Assembly (NCBI GenBank): GCA_902590705.1
Contig: CACIXU010000002.1
Coordinates: forward strand, 1-64,000
Direction: 5' to 3'
Source: an uncultured Bacteroidota bacterium
GTDB lineage: Bacteria; Bacteroidota; Bacteroidia; Flavobacteriales; Flavobacteriaceae
DNA length: 64,000 nucleotides
Positions within the stretch are counted from its first letter, which is position 1, and every line of letters starts with the position of its first letter. Positions 45,489-54,596 of the stretch are shown here, piece by piece. The notes beneath the pieces were generated by a model. It made no database searches and was not told where the DNA came from. It saw only the letters and a program-made list of their open reading frames with translations. The translations under genes were made by a program, and so were the position numbers.

Positions 45489-46132
45489 TTAAAGATCCTT
45501 TTATTAAAGACTAGTAGAATCCCCACTCCTGTACTTATAGAAGTGTCAGCAACATTAAACACATACTGGAAAAAAGTATATTTGCTTCCCCCTATACTTG
45601 GCATCCATTCTGGCCAGTTCCAGCTTACTAATGGAAATTGTAACATGTCGACGACATGTCCTTGAAAAATAGGGGCATATCCCCCACCATCAGGAAATAG
45701 AGTAGCGATTTGTCCATAACTGTGGGAAAAAATAAGTCCGTAAAAGACTGAGTCAATTATGTTGCCTAAAGCCCCAGCAAAAATCAGGCACAAAGCCCAC
45801 CTGAAGAGATTTGAAGATCCTTTTTTGATATTGTCCCATAACCAATATCCTATACCAATTATGGCAAAAAGTCGAAAAATAGTCAAACCTAATTTGGCTG
45901 TTTTATCATTAATAAAAGGCAGGAAATCGTTTAGTTTAGCACCCATAGCCATTCCTTTATTTTCAACAAAAAGTAACTTAAAAAATCCCCAATCAACAAT
46001 TGCATCAGTTCCATAACTTGAAAGTTCAAAGTTGAGCTTTATATAAAATTTTGATGCTTGATCAATTAAAAGTAATGTCAACACAACAATAAAAGCGGTT
46101 GGCAAGTTGATATTAGATAGATTAAATCTCAC
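45467..46132 (-). CDS. lspA: lipoprotein signal peptidase (signal peptidase II)
   Basis: Membrane aspartic protease of four helices. Conserved Asp24 (LLIDQASKFY), VENKGMAMG with Asn58, GALGNIIDSVFYG with catalytic Asp127, HVVDMLQF, and FNVADTSIS with catalytic Asp196. It cleaves lipoprotein signal peptides, many of which are encoded in this window. 221 residues, longer than the Escherichia coli enzyme because of a periplasmic loop around 140-185. GTG start, 3 bases after the TraR/DksA-like gene. Confidence 0.95.
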   Translation of the reverse strand: MRFNLSNINLPTAFIVVLTLLLIDQASKFYIKLNFELSSYGTDAIVDWGFFKLLFVENKGMAMGAKLNDFLPFINDKTAKLGLTIFRLFAIIGIGYWLWDNIKKGSSNLFRWALCLIFAGALGNIIDSVFYGLIFSHSYGQIATLFPDGGGYAPIFQGHVVDMLQFPLVSWNWPEWMPSIGGSKYTFFQYVFNVADTSISTGVGILLVFNKRIFNQSEENS

Positions 46133-46135
46133 TGC

Positions 46136-46519
46136 CTATTTTTGCATATTTTTAGCCTCAATGCTTAAAGTTGCGTGAGGAACAAGTAGAAGTCGTTTTT
46201 TATTAATTAATTTTCCTGTTACTCGACAAACCCCATAAGTTTTGTTTTCAATTCTAATCATTGCGTTTTTTAGATCACGGATAAATTTTTCTTGACGGAT
46301 AGCCAACTGAGTATTGGCTTCTTTGGACATGGTTTCTGATCCTTCTTCAAAAGCTTTGAAAGTTGGTGAGGTATCATCAGTACCATTATTTCCATCATTC
46401 ATATAAGCACTTTTAAGAAGTTCTAAGTCTTCTTGAGCCTTATTAATTTTCACCTCAATTAATTTTTTAAACTCATCTAATTCTGCATCAGAGTATCGAG
46501 CTTTTGTGTCTGTTGCCAT
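46136..46519 (-). CDS. TraR/DksA-type protein with degenerate zinc finger
   Basis: 127 residues: a coiled-coil N-terminal half (DAELDEFKKLIEVKINKAQEDLELLKSAY) and the C-terminal RIENKTYGVCRVTGKLINKKRLLLVPHATLSIEAK, which matches the DksA zinc-finger region. Only one Cys (98) of the usual four remains, so zinc binding by the classic site is unlikely. DksA-like proteins bind RNA polymerase through the secondary channel and modulate promoters. It sits between ileS and lspA in one operon (1- and 3-base gaps), a common flavobacterial order. Confidence 0.88.
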   Translation of the reverse strand: MATDTKARYSDAELDEFKKLIEVKINKAQEDLELLKSAYMNDGNNGTDDTSPTFKAFEEGSETMSKEANTQLAIRQEKFIRDLKNAMIRIENKTYGVCRVTGKLINKKRLLLVPHATLSIEAKNMQK

Positions 46520-46520
46520 T

Positions 46521-49500
46521 TTAAATTTTTTTAATGGTTATTTTCGTTTTAATATCGTCAAAAACAATTTCGGTTCCAGATTCCATTTTTTTGACAAAAC
46601 TAATCTTTTCACCAAGGGTTTCTGAACAAATATATTTACTATTCTTATTTATTTTTTCCTTTAAACTTTTATCTTCCAAAAAACATATATTAATCCTATC
46701 TGTCACCTCAAGTCCAATGTCTTTTCTGATATTTTGGATTCTATTTACAAGTTCTCTTGCAACTCCTTCGTCAATTAAATCTTCAGTTAAAGAAATATCA
46801 AGTGCCACTGTTAATCCATTTCCATGAGCAACGAGCCACCCTTCAATATCTTTAGAGGATATTTCTACTTCACAGAGCTCTAAAATAATATTTTTTTCAT
46901 TAAGCTTAATGCTAATTTCACCTTCATCCTCAAGGGTTTTAATTTCAGTAGCTGAAAAAGTATTAATTACTGAAATCACGCTAGATATTTCTCTTCCATA
47001 TTTAGGCCCCAAAGTCTTAAAATTAGGTTTAATCTCCTTTACAAGAATATCACTTTTATCATTTATAAATTCAATTTTTTTGACATTTACTTCACTGGCA
47101 ACCTGAGATTTTATCATTTCTATCTCCTCTTTTTCTTCGATGCTATTTACAGCTATCATAAGAGTTTCAAGCGGCTGCCTGACCTTTATTTGCTCTTTTT
47201 TTCTAAGTGATAAGGCTAACGTGGTTATGTTTCTTGCTTTGTTGATTTGACTCTCTAAACGAATATTGATAAATTCTTTTCTGGAAGAAGGAAAATCTGA
47301 TAGGTGAACTGACTCAAATTTTTCTGAAAATGTATTTTTAGTTAAATTTTTGTAAAGATAGTCTCCAAAAAATGGGGCAATGGGAGCTATTAATTTTGAA
47401 ACGATTAATAGGCATTCGAAAAGCGTTTGGTAGGCTGCGATTTTATCTTTTTCATAATTTCCCTTCCAAAACCTTCTTCTGCAAAGCCTAACATACCAAT
47501 TACTGAGCTTCTCTTGAACGAAGTCTGAAATTGACCGTGCTACTTTTGTAGGTTCATAATCTTGATAAAAACTATCTACCATCTCGATTAAACTGTTTAG
47601 TTCAGATAAAATCCACTGGTCCAACTCACTTCTCTCAATTAGCGAAATTGGGTTTTCTTCATTTTTAAAACCATCAATATTAGCATAAAGACTAAAAAAT
47701 GAATATGTGTTGAAGAGAGTTCCAAAAAACTTTCTTTGAACCTCCTCCACTCCTTCAAGATCAAACTTTAAATTATCCCAAGGGTTAGAATTTGAAATCA
47801 TATACCAACGGGTAGCATCAGCACCATATTGATCAATCACTTTAAAAGGATCTATGGCATTACCCAGTCGCTTAGACATTTTTTGTCCATTTTTATCCAA
47901 TACTAGTCCATTTGAAATCACGTTTTTATAGGCAATATTATCAAAGACTACTGCTCCTATTACATGAAGCGTATAAAACCATCCTCTTGTTTGATCTACT
48001 CCCTCGGCAATATAATCAGCGGGAAAGTCAGTACGCATGTCAATTTTATCTTTGTTTTCAAATGGATAATGCCATTGTGCATATGGCATTGCACCGGAAT
48101 CAAACCAAACATCTATTAAGTCATTCTCTCTAAACAAGGGGGTCCCATCTGGACTCGATAGCACTATTTTATCTACTACATGTTTGTGAAGATCAATTTT
48201 ATCATAATTACCATCAGTCATTTCACCAAGTTCAAAGTCTGCTAAGGGATTAGACTCCATTAACCCTTTTTGAACAGATTTTTCAATTTCACTGAATAAT
48301 TCTGCAACCGAACCTACGACTATTTCAGTTTGACCGTCTTCACTTCTCCAAATAGGTAAGGGAATTCCCCAAAATCGTGACCGAGACAGATTCCAGTCGT
48401 TGGCATTAGCCAACCAGTTCCCAAATCTTTTTTCTCCAGTAGCTTTTGGTTTCCAATTGATTTTTTGATTTAAAGCCGTTAAGCGATCTCTAACTTTATT
48501 AACCTTTATGAACCATGAGTCCATAGGATAATATAAAATTGGCTTATCTGTTCTCCAGCAGTTAGGATAGGAGTGGATATATTTTTCGACTTTAAAAGCC
48601 GCATTTTGATTTTTTAATTGTATTGCAATCTGAACATCTACAGATTTTTCTGGGGCTTTTCCCTCCGGATAATATTCGTTTTTGACATATTGACCAGATA
48701 GTTGACCCAATTTAGATCTGAACTTACCTTGTAAATCGACTAATGGAACTTTATTCTTATTTTTATCGTAAATAAGTAGAGGAGGAACCTCTGGAGAAGC
48801 TTCTTTTGCAACTTTTGCGTCGTCAGCACCAAAAGTTGGAGCAGTGTGAACAATACCTGTACCATCTTCTATTGTAACAAAATCTCCAATAATAATACGA
48901 TAGGCATTTTCAGGATGATCTACTGGTTCCGGAGTCTCGTGCCAAATTTTCTCATAGCGAATACCCTCTAAACTTTTTCCAATTATAGTTTTTTCAACGA
49001 AATAAGGAATATTCTTGCTTTTACTATTATAGGCTTTTAATTCGTCAAGAGTATCTACTGAAAAATACTTTCCACCAAACTGTTTGTTTACTAGAGCATT
49101 GGCTAAAACTACTCGAATAGGCTTAAAAGTATATTGGTTGTAGGTTTGAATGATGACATAATCAATTTCAGGACCTACCGTCAAAGCTGTATTTGAGGGT
49201 AATGTCCATGGGGTAGTAGTCCATGCTAATATGTATAGTGGTACGTCATTTTTTAATTCCTTTGGAAGGGATTCCTTAAGAGTTTTAAACTGTGCAGTAA
49301 TTGAGGTGTCGCTAACATCTTTATAGGTTCCTGGCTGATTTAATTCGTGAGAACTAAGACCAGTTCCTGCTTTTGGGGAATATGGTTGAATTGTGAAGCC
49401 TTTATACAAAAGGCCTTTTTTGTAGATTTGTTGTATAATCCACCAGACGCTTTCAATGTATTTTGATTTGTAAGTTACATAAGGGTTTCCCATGTCCACC

Positions 49501-49922
49501 CAATAACCCATTTTTTCAGTTAGTTGATTCCAAAGGGCAGTATATTTCATTACTGCTTTTCGACATGCCTTATTGTATTCTTCGACAGTAATAGTCTTAC
49601 CAATTGAATCTTTGGTAATACCAAGCTCTTTTTCTACCCCAAGCTCAACAGGTAAACCATGTGTATCCCATCCAGCTTTTCTTTTAACTAGAAACCCTTT
49701 TTGTGTTTTGTATCGACAAAAAATATCCTTAATAGTTCGAGCCATTACATGGTGAATCCCAGGAATTCCATTTGCAGATGGGGGACCCTCATAAAATATA
49801 AATGTTGGAGCGTCTGCTCTTTGATCGAGACTTTTTTCGAAGATTTTATTTTCATGCCACTGGGCAAGGATATCAGATGAAAATCCCGGTAAATCAAGTC
49901 CTTTGTATTCTTTAAAAACCAT
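46521..49922 (-). CDS. ileS: isoleucyl-tRNA synthetase, IleRS2 type with GXHH motif
   Basis: 1133 residues. Class I synthetase core: PPSANGIPGIHHV carries the nucleotide-binding motif, here G55-I56-H57-H58 in place of HxGH; NGQKMSKRLGNAIDP is the KMSKS loop; the editing domain is inserted between (WTTTPWTLPSNTAL, GTGIVHTAPTFGADD). The long C-terminal anticodon region without a terminal zinc-finger resembles the eukaryote-like IleRS2 class, which is linked to low mupirocin sensitivity. It charges tRNA-Ile. First gene of the ileS-traR-lspA operon. Confidence 0.95.
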   Translation of the reverse strand: MVFKEYKGLDLPGFSSDILAQWHENKIFEKSLDQRADAPTFIFYEGPPSANGIPGIHHVMARTIKDIFCRYKTQKGFLVKRKAGWDTHGLPVELGVEKELGITKDSIGKTITVEEYNKACRKAVMKYTALWNQLTEKMGYWVDMGNPYVTYKSKYIESVWWIIQQIYKKGLLYKGFTIQPYSPKAGTGLSSHELNQPGTYKDVSDTSITAQFKTLKESLPKELKNDVPLYILAWTTTPWTLPSNTALTVGPEIDYVIIQTYNQYTFKPIRVVLANALVNKQFGGKYFSVDTLDELKAYNSKSKNIPYFVEKTIIGKSLEGIRYEKIWHETPEPVDHPENAYRIIIGDFVTIEDGTGIVHTAPTFGADDAKVAKEASPEVPPLLIYDKNKNKVPLVDLQGKFRSKLGQLSGQYVKNEYYPEGKAPEKSVDVQIAIQLKNQNAAFKVEKYIHSYPNCWRTDKPILYYPMDSWFIKVNKVRDRLTALNQKINWKPKATGEKRFGNWLANANDWNLSRSRFWGIPLPIWRSEDGQTEIVVGSVAELFSEIEKSVQKGLMESNPLADFELGEMTDGNYDKIDLHKHVVDKIVLSSPDGTPLFRENDLIDVWFDSGAMPYAQWHYPFENKDKIDMRTDFPADYIAEGVDQTRGWFYTLHVIGAVVFDNIAYKNVISNGLVLDKNGQKMSKRLGNAIDPFKVIDQYGADATRWYMISNSNPWDNLKFDLEGVEEVQRKFFGTLFNTYSFFSLYANIDGFKNEENPISLIERSELDQWILSELNSLIEMVDSFYQDYEPTKVARSISDFVQEKLSNWYVRLCRRRFWKGNYEKDKIAAYQTLFECLLIVSKLIAPIAPFFGDYLYKNLTKNTFSEKFESVHLSDFPSSRKEFINIRLESQINKARNITTLALSLRKKEQIKVRQPLETLMIAVNSIEEKEEIEMIKSQVASEVNVKKIEFINDKSDILVKEIKPNFKTLGPKYGREISSVISVINTFSATEIKTLEDEGEISIKLNEKNIILELCEVEISSKDIEGWLVAHGNGLTVALDISLTEDLIDEGVARELVNRIQNIRKDIGLEVTDRINICFLEDKSLKEKINKNSKYICSETLGEKISFVKKMESGTEIVFDDIKTKITIKKI

Positions 49923-49979
49923 ATCAGGTTTATATAGCTGATTTGCGAAATTAAGGATTTTAGCCTAGAAAAATAGATT

Positions 49980-52472
49980 TTAAAATTTAACCTTCACCCC
50001 AAGCTGAAAACTCCGTCCTTCAGAGGAAATTCCTGAGGCAAATGTTCTATAGTGAATATCAAAAATATTACTAAGACCGAATGTTAACTTAATTTTTTCT
50101 TTCATAGAGTATTGGGATAATAAAGAGAGAATATTCCATGATGGAATACCATAAAAACGATCAATTTCCAAAGGTTCATTTGGAGCTACATTAGGTGTTT
50201 CATTAAGACCATCCTCCCCCCCCCAACTGTAGTCGAGAGGTTTTTTTGAGTCACTAAATTTCCAAATTAAGAAATTACTCCACTTTCGGTATTTACTTGA
50301 AAATGTAAAAGTTCCAAAAAAAGGAGCTATTGAGGGCATGGGGCCATAATCGGAATTTTTGTCCGAGGAGGTAAGGTTGACACCTCCATAGATTTTCATT
50401 AAGTTTCCAAGTGATACTTCGCCCTCAAGGCAAAGGCCATAGATAAATCTGTTGCCAAGATTTTTGTTAGCTTGGGTTAGAACCTCATCTCCATTATAAA
50501 TTATGGTATTTAGATTTTCAGTTGAGGTATCTGAAAAAACAATAAAATCAGATCTCACAATATGTCTTGATACAAGAGTGCTAAAACCTCTTATGTCTAT
50601 ATAACTTTTTTGGTTGTTTGAACGGATCTTAATTCCAGATTCAAATGTATATGCGTATTCTGGTTTTAAAAATGAGTTTGGGACTAAAAGAATACCGTTA
50701 CTTTCTCTTATTTTTCCTATATCATCAATGTTAGGATTTCTAAAACCACTAGAAAAAAGGCCATTAATTTGTAATTTTTTATCAGGTCTGTAGGTAACAG
50801 CTAAAGTGTATGTCAAAGCCTCTGAATCTAATTCAAGTGATGAAAGAAGTTTATCTATCGAAGATATTTGATTCCAATCCCCCCTTAAGCTTGAACTTGT
50901 AAAACGTAAACCAGCATTCAAGCTTGTCATTTTATTCAGCTCATAAATCCAGTTTAGATAAATTGCAAAACTTTTCGCATAGCTACCGCTATCTGGATAA
51001 CGGGAGGGAATAGGTCTCCGGTTACTAAATCCTATAATACGCTCAAAATCTAATTCTAGATCAAAAGCATATGCCTCTGAATTGATATTATTATGTGTCC
51101 ACTCTAATCCATAAGAGTAACTATGCCCTCCTTTTGAATAACCAAAAAAATCAGTATTTAAACTTAAAACATCTACGGACTCTAATTTATTTGAACGACT
51201 TATTTCACCAAACTTCCTATTAACTCTAGATTCATCAACTTTTTGATAGGCGAAAGTCATAGTGCCCTTTTTCAACCATTTTTTTCCCAGGAAAAACTTA
51301 AATTGGGGAGATATAAACAATCGTTTTTGGGGTCCATAATACCATTCACTAAATCTAAGACTTCCGTTCTTTTCCTCTACCAACTTATCATATCGGTCAA
51401 TATTCGAAGATTCTGAATACTGAATATTTATATTTAATAGTTGATCTTTAGGTAATTTAAAAGTAAATTTTTGAAAAAGATCAAATTGATCGTAAGCTGT
51501 ATTTTTTTGGATGTTAGGGTTAGAGTTTTTTGTGGGAAATTCTCTATACCGATCTCCGCTGTTAAATGAAAAATATTGGTTAAGCCCCCAATCATCAAAA
51601 CCATGTTTTCTGTTTTTACCCATTTGTATATTACCAAATTTGGAGTAGCTGAAACTGGTTAGACTTCCCCAATTCCTGTAACTTAAAGACGTAGTTGTAT
51701 TATTTACAATGGCTGAGTTAGCTGAGTTTAAAGCGGTCGAAAATGACGATTTCATTTTTTCTTTATCATTTAAATCTGGTGATTTTGTAAAATAATGAAT
51801 GACACCACCCAGTGCATCTGAACCATATCCGACTGAAGAAGACCCAAAAGTAACCTCAACTCTATCTATATTATGGGGATCAATTGTTATCGCATTTTGT
51901 AAGTGTCCAGAACGATAAATTGCGTTATTCATTCTTACACCATCCACAACAATTAAGACTCTATTGGCTTCAAACCCTCTTAAAACAGGACTTCCACCTC
52001 CACCTTGAGACTTTTGAACTCTTACATTGGGATTAATCTCTAATATATCGGCAGAAGTACCGACGATTTGGCTCTCGATTTCATTTTGATCAATGATGCC
52101 TACTTGTTCAGCGATTTTTTCACGAGTAGCTTGAGATCTTGCTACGGAAAGTATTACTTCTTCAAGTATTTCATCCTCAGAGTACATCTTAATAACGCGC
52201 TTTCGCCTGATTTCAGCTATTGACAATACAATGCCTCGATAACCAAGTAAATTAAAATTGACTGTAGAATTTGAAGAAAAATCTTTCAAATTCACTTTTC
52301 CAAAATTATCTGTTATAGTATTTATGCCACTTTCCTCGTTAAACACCAATACTCCTTCCAATGGTTCACCAGTATTGCTGTCCTCTACCCATATTTCTTG
52401 TGATTGAAGACCAAAAGAAATTAAGTTTAAGACTAGAATGGATATAAAATTATAATTAATGGAAAATCTCAT
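49980..52472 (-). CDS. TonB-dependent receptor, haem/haemoglobin-receptor-like
   Basis: Signal peptide, carboxypeptidase-regulatory-like domain (about 25-95), then a plug with DILEINPNVRVQKSQGGGGSPVLRGFEANRVLIVVDGVRMNN and VTFGSSSVGYGSDALGGVIHYFTKSP, as in haem/haemoglobin-type receptors, and a barrel ending in FQLGVKVKF. 830 residues, full length. Import of a metal complex or cofactor through the outer membrane is likely; the ligand is not certain because no haem lyase or hmu genes are near. Its start overlaps the recO end by 17 bases. Confidence 0.85.
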   Translation of the reverse strand: MRFSINYNFISILVLNLISFGLQSQEIWVEDSNTGEPLEGVLVFNEESGINTITDNFGKVNLKDFSSNSTVNFNLLGYRGIVLSIAEIRRKRVIKMYSEDEILEEVILSVARSQATREKIAEQVGIIDQNEIESQIVGTSADILEINPNVRVQKSQGGGGSPVLRGFEANRVLIVVDGVRMNNAIYRSGHLQNAITIDPHNIDRVEVTFGSSSVGYGSDALGGVIHYFTKSPDLNDKEKMKSSFSTALNSANSAIVNNTTTSLSYRNWGSLTSFSYSKFGNIQMGKNRKHGFDDWGLNQYFSFNSGDRYREFPTKNSNPNIQKNTAYDQFDLFQKFTFKLPKDQLLNINIQYSESSNIDRYDKLVEEKNGSLRFSEWYYGPQKRLFISPQFKFFLGKKWLKKGTMTFAYQKVDESRVNRKFGEISRSNKLESVDVLSLNTDFFGYSKGGHSYSYGLEWTHNNINSEAYAFDLELDFERIIGFSNRRPIPSRYPDSGSYAKSFAIYLNWIYELNKMTSLNAGLRFTSSSLRGDWNQISSIDKLLSSLELDSEALTYTLAVTYRPDKKLQINGLFSSGFRNPNIDDIGKIRESNGILLVPNSFLKPEYAYTFESGIKIRSNNQKSYIDIRGFSTLVSRHIVRSDFIVFSDTSTENLNTIIYNGDEVLTQANKNLGNRFIYGLCLEGEVSLGNLMKIYGGVNLTSSDKNSDYGPMPSIAPFFGTFTFSSKYRKWSNFLIWKFSDSKKPLDYSWGGEDGLNETPNVAPNEPLEIDRFYGIPSWNILSLLSQYSMKEKIKLTFGLSNIFDIHYRTFASGISSEGRSFQLGVKVKF

Positions 52473-53184
52473 GGAGTACAGCTATGGATTTTATTTTCCC
52501 AAATCTTGGTAAATGTATATTAAAATAATCGATTAAAAAGTCTAAAACCTTAATTCTAAGTGTTTTTGAAATTTTTATTTGTACTATATCATCAAAATTA
52601 ATAGCTAATAATTCTTTAAATGCTCTGACAGTTTCTCCTCCTAAAGCATATTTCGAATTTGAATTTTCACAAAAGCATCCACTCTCTATATCGAAAAATT
52701 CTTTTTCTTGACACATAAGATTAGGGTAAAATCCCAGTTGATCACTAAGTAATGTTAAGAATTTAAGATGAAAAACGGGAGAAAATTGATCTTTTTCAAG
52801 CTTCATTATACTATTTTCTAAAAAGCTATATAGTGCGATATTAGGATTACCTTCCTCATAAATTACTCTAGAAATAACCTCTGAAATAAAAAGTGCAATT
52901 GCATTTTTTTTAATTTTTAAAGGAATTTCTTTAAAATGGACTTTTAAACTTCCTTCACGAATAAAATTTAGTTTTTGGTTGCTCTGATTTTTGATTTGGG
53001 TTGAAATATTAATCAAATTTAACGGCTGAAAAAGTGATTTTTTAAGTCCACCTTTTTTAGAGGTTAAAATTCCCTTTAACATAAATGACTTTAAACCTAA
53101 TTCCTTACAATAGCAACGAGTGATTAAACTTGAGTCACCATATTTGACAGTACTGATAACAATAGCATTTGTTTTAACCAGCAT
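52456..53184 (-). CDS. recO: DNA repair protein RecO
   Basis: N-terminal OB-fold region TNAIVISTVKYGDSSLITRCYCKELGLKSF, helical middle, and the Cys cluster CQEKEFFDIESGCFC near 167-182 that forms the zinc site. 242 residues. RecO helps load RecA on gapped DNA with RecF and RecR. It overlaps the following TonB-dependent receptor gene by 17 bases, so both are probably on one mRNA although their roles differ. Confidence 0.92.
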   Translation of the reverse strand: MLVKTNAIVISTVKYGDSSLITRCYCKELGLKSFMLKGILTSKKGGLKKSLFQPLNLINISTQIKNQSNQKLNFIREGSLKVHFKEIPLKIKKNAIALFISEVISRVIYEEGNPNIALYSFLENSIMKLEKDQFSPVFHLKFLTLLSDQLGFYPNLMCQEKEFFDIESGCFCENSNSKYALGGETVRAFKELLAINFDDIVQIKISKTLRIKVLDFLIDYFNIHLPRFGKIKSIAVLHEIFH

Positions 53185-53198
53185 AGCAAAAAATTATT

Positions 53199-54539
53199 TT
53201 AGACCACTCCCTGGGCGAGCATTGCATCTGCCACTTTAACAAATCCAGCAATATTTGCCCCTTTTACATAATTAACATAGTTTTTTTCTTTTCCGTAATC
53301 AAGGCAGGATTGGTGAATATCACCCATAATAGACTTTAATTTATCGTCCACTTCTTCCCTTGTCCAATTGTAGCGAAGAGAGTTTTGTGCCATTTCTAAT
53401 CCCGATACCGCAACACCACCTGCATTAGAAGCTTTTCCTGGAGCATAAAGAATTTTATGCATAGTGAATCTATTAATAGCTCCAGGAGAGGAGGGCATAT
53501 TTGCTCCTTCTCCTACACATCTACAATTGTTTTTTATTAGTAAATCAGCATCTTTTTCTTCTAATTCATTCTGGGTAGCGCAGGGAATTGCAATGTCACA
53601 CGCGACCTCCCAGGGCTTGCTATTCTGAAAAAATTCAGCTTTGGGATACTTTTTTAAATAAACATTTACTCTAGCTCTTCGCTTATTTTTCAGTTCCATT
53701 ATATGTGATAATTTCTCCTGGTCTATCCCAGCTTTATCGTAAATGTAACCGGAAGAATCGGAAAGGGTCAAGACTGTTCCACCCAGCTGAATAACTTTTT
53801 CAGCAGCGTATTGTGCTACATTTCCTGATCCAGAGATAACTACTTTTTTCCCTTTAAATCCTTCTCCTTGATGTTCCAGCATTTTTTGGATGAAATACAC
53901 CACTCCATACCCAGTTGCCTCAGGTCTAATTAATGAACCTCCCCAGCTAATCCCTTTACCAGTAAGAACTCCAGTAAATTCATTTTTCAGCCGTTTATAC
54001 TGACCAAAAAGGTATCCAATTTCTCTACTTCCAACTCCTATATCACCTGCTGGAATATCTCGATTAGGTCCAATATGTCTAAAAAGTTCAGTCATAAAAC
54101 TTTGACAAAAACGCATCACCTCAGTATCTGTTTTTCCTTTAGGGTCAAAATCAGAACCACCTTTACCACCTCCCATGGGGAGGGTTGTCAGACTATTTTT
54201 AAAAATTTGTTCAAAGGCTAAAAACTTCAATATACTTAGATTTACACTAGGATGAAATCGTAAACCCCCTTTGTACGGTCCAATCGCAGAATTCATCTCA
54301 ATCCGATAGCCCCTGTTTACTTCAATTTCTTCTTTGTCATTAATCCAAGCCACTCTAAAAGAAACTACGCGTTCTGGTTCTACCATCCTTAAAAGAATAT
54401 TTTGTCCATAATAAATATCTTTTTTTACTATGTATGGTATAACGGTTTCCGCGACTTCTGTAACTGCCTGCATGAACTCCGGTTCATTTTGATTCCGTTG
54501 ATTGACTTCGGCTAAAAATTGTTTGATTATTTTATCCAT
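53199..54539 (-). CDS. gdhA: NADP-type glutamate dehydrogenase
   Basis: 446 residues with LTTLPMGGGKGGSDFDPKGKTDTEVMRFCQ (catalytic Lys region), PAGDIGVGSREIGYLFGQYKRL, a Rossmann motif in KVVISGSGNVAQYAAEK and EGANMPSSPGAI. This is the hexameric, anabolic type. It makes glutamate from 2-oxoglutarate and ammonia. TAACTTTA lies upstream as a possible -7 box. Separated by 57 bases from radA, so likely its own unit. Confidence 0.95.
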   Translation of the reverse strand: MDKIIKQFLAEVNQRNQNEPEFMQAVTEVAETVIPYIVKKDIYYGQNILLRMVEPERVVSFRVAWINDKEEIEVNRGYRIEMNSAIGPYKGGLRFHPSVNLSILKFLAFEQIFKNSLTTLPMGGGKGGSDFDPKGKTDTEVMRFCQSFMTELFRHIGPNRDIPAGDIGVGSREIGYLFGQYKRLKNEFTGVLTGKGISWGGSLIRPEATGYGVVYFIQKMLEHQGEGFKGKKVVISGSGNVAQYAAEKVIQLGGTVLTLSDSSGYIYDKAGIDQEKLSHIMELKNKRRARVNVYLKKYPKAEFFQNSKPWEVACDIAIPCATQNELEEKDADLLIKNNCRCVGEGANMPSSPGAINRFTMHKILYAPGKASNAGGVAVSGLEMAQNSLRYNWTREEVDDKLKSIMGDIHQSCLDYGKEKNYVNYVKGANIAGFVKVADAMLAQGVV

Positions 54540-54596
54540 AGGATTAATATTTGCTTAATAAAGTTAGGTCTTTCTTAGGAAAAAAAACTCAATTTT

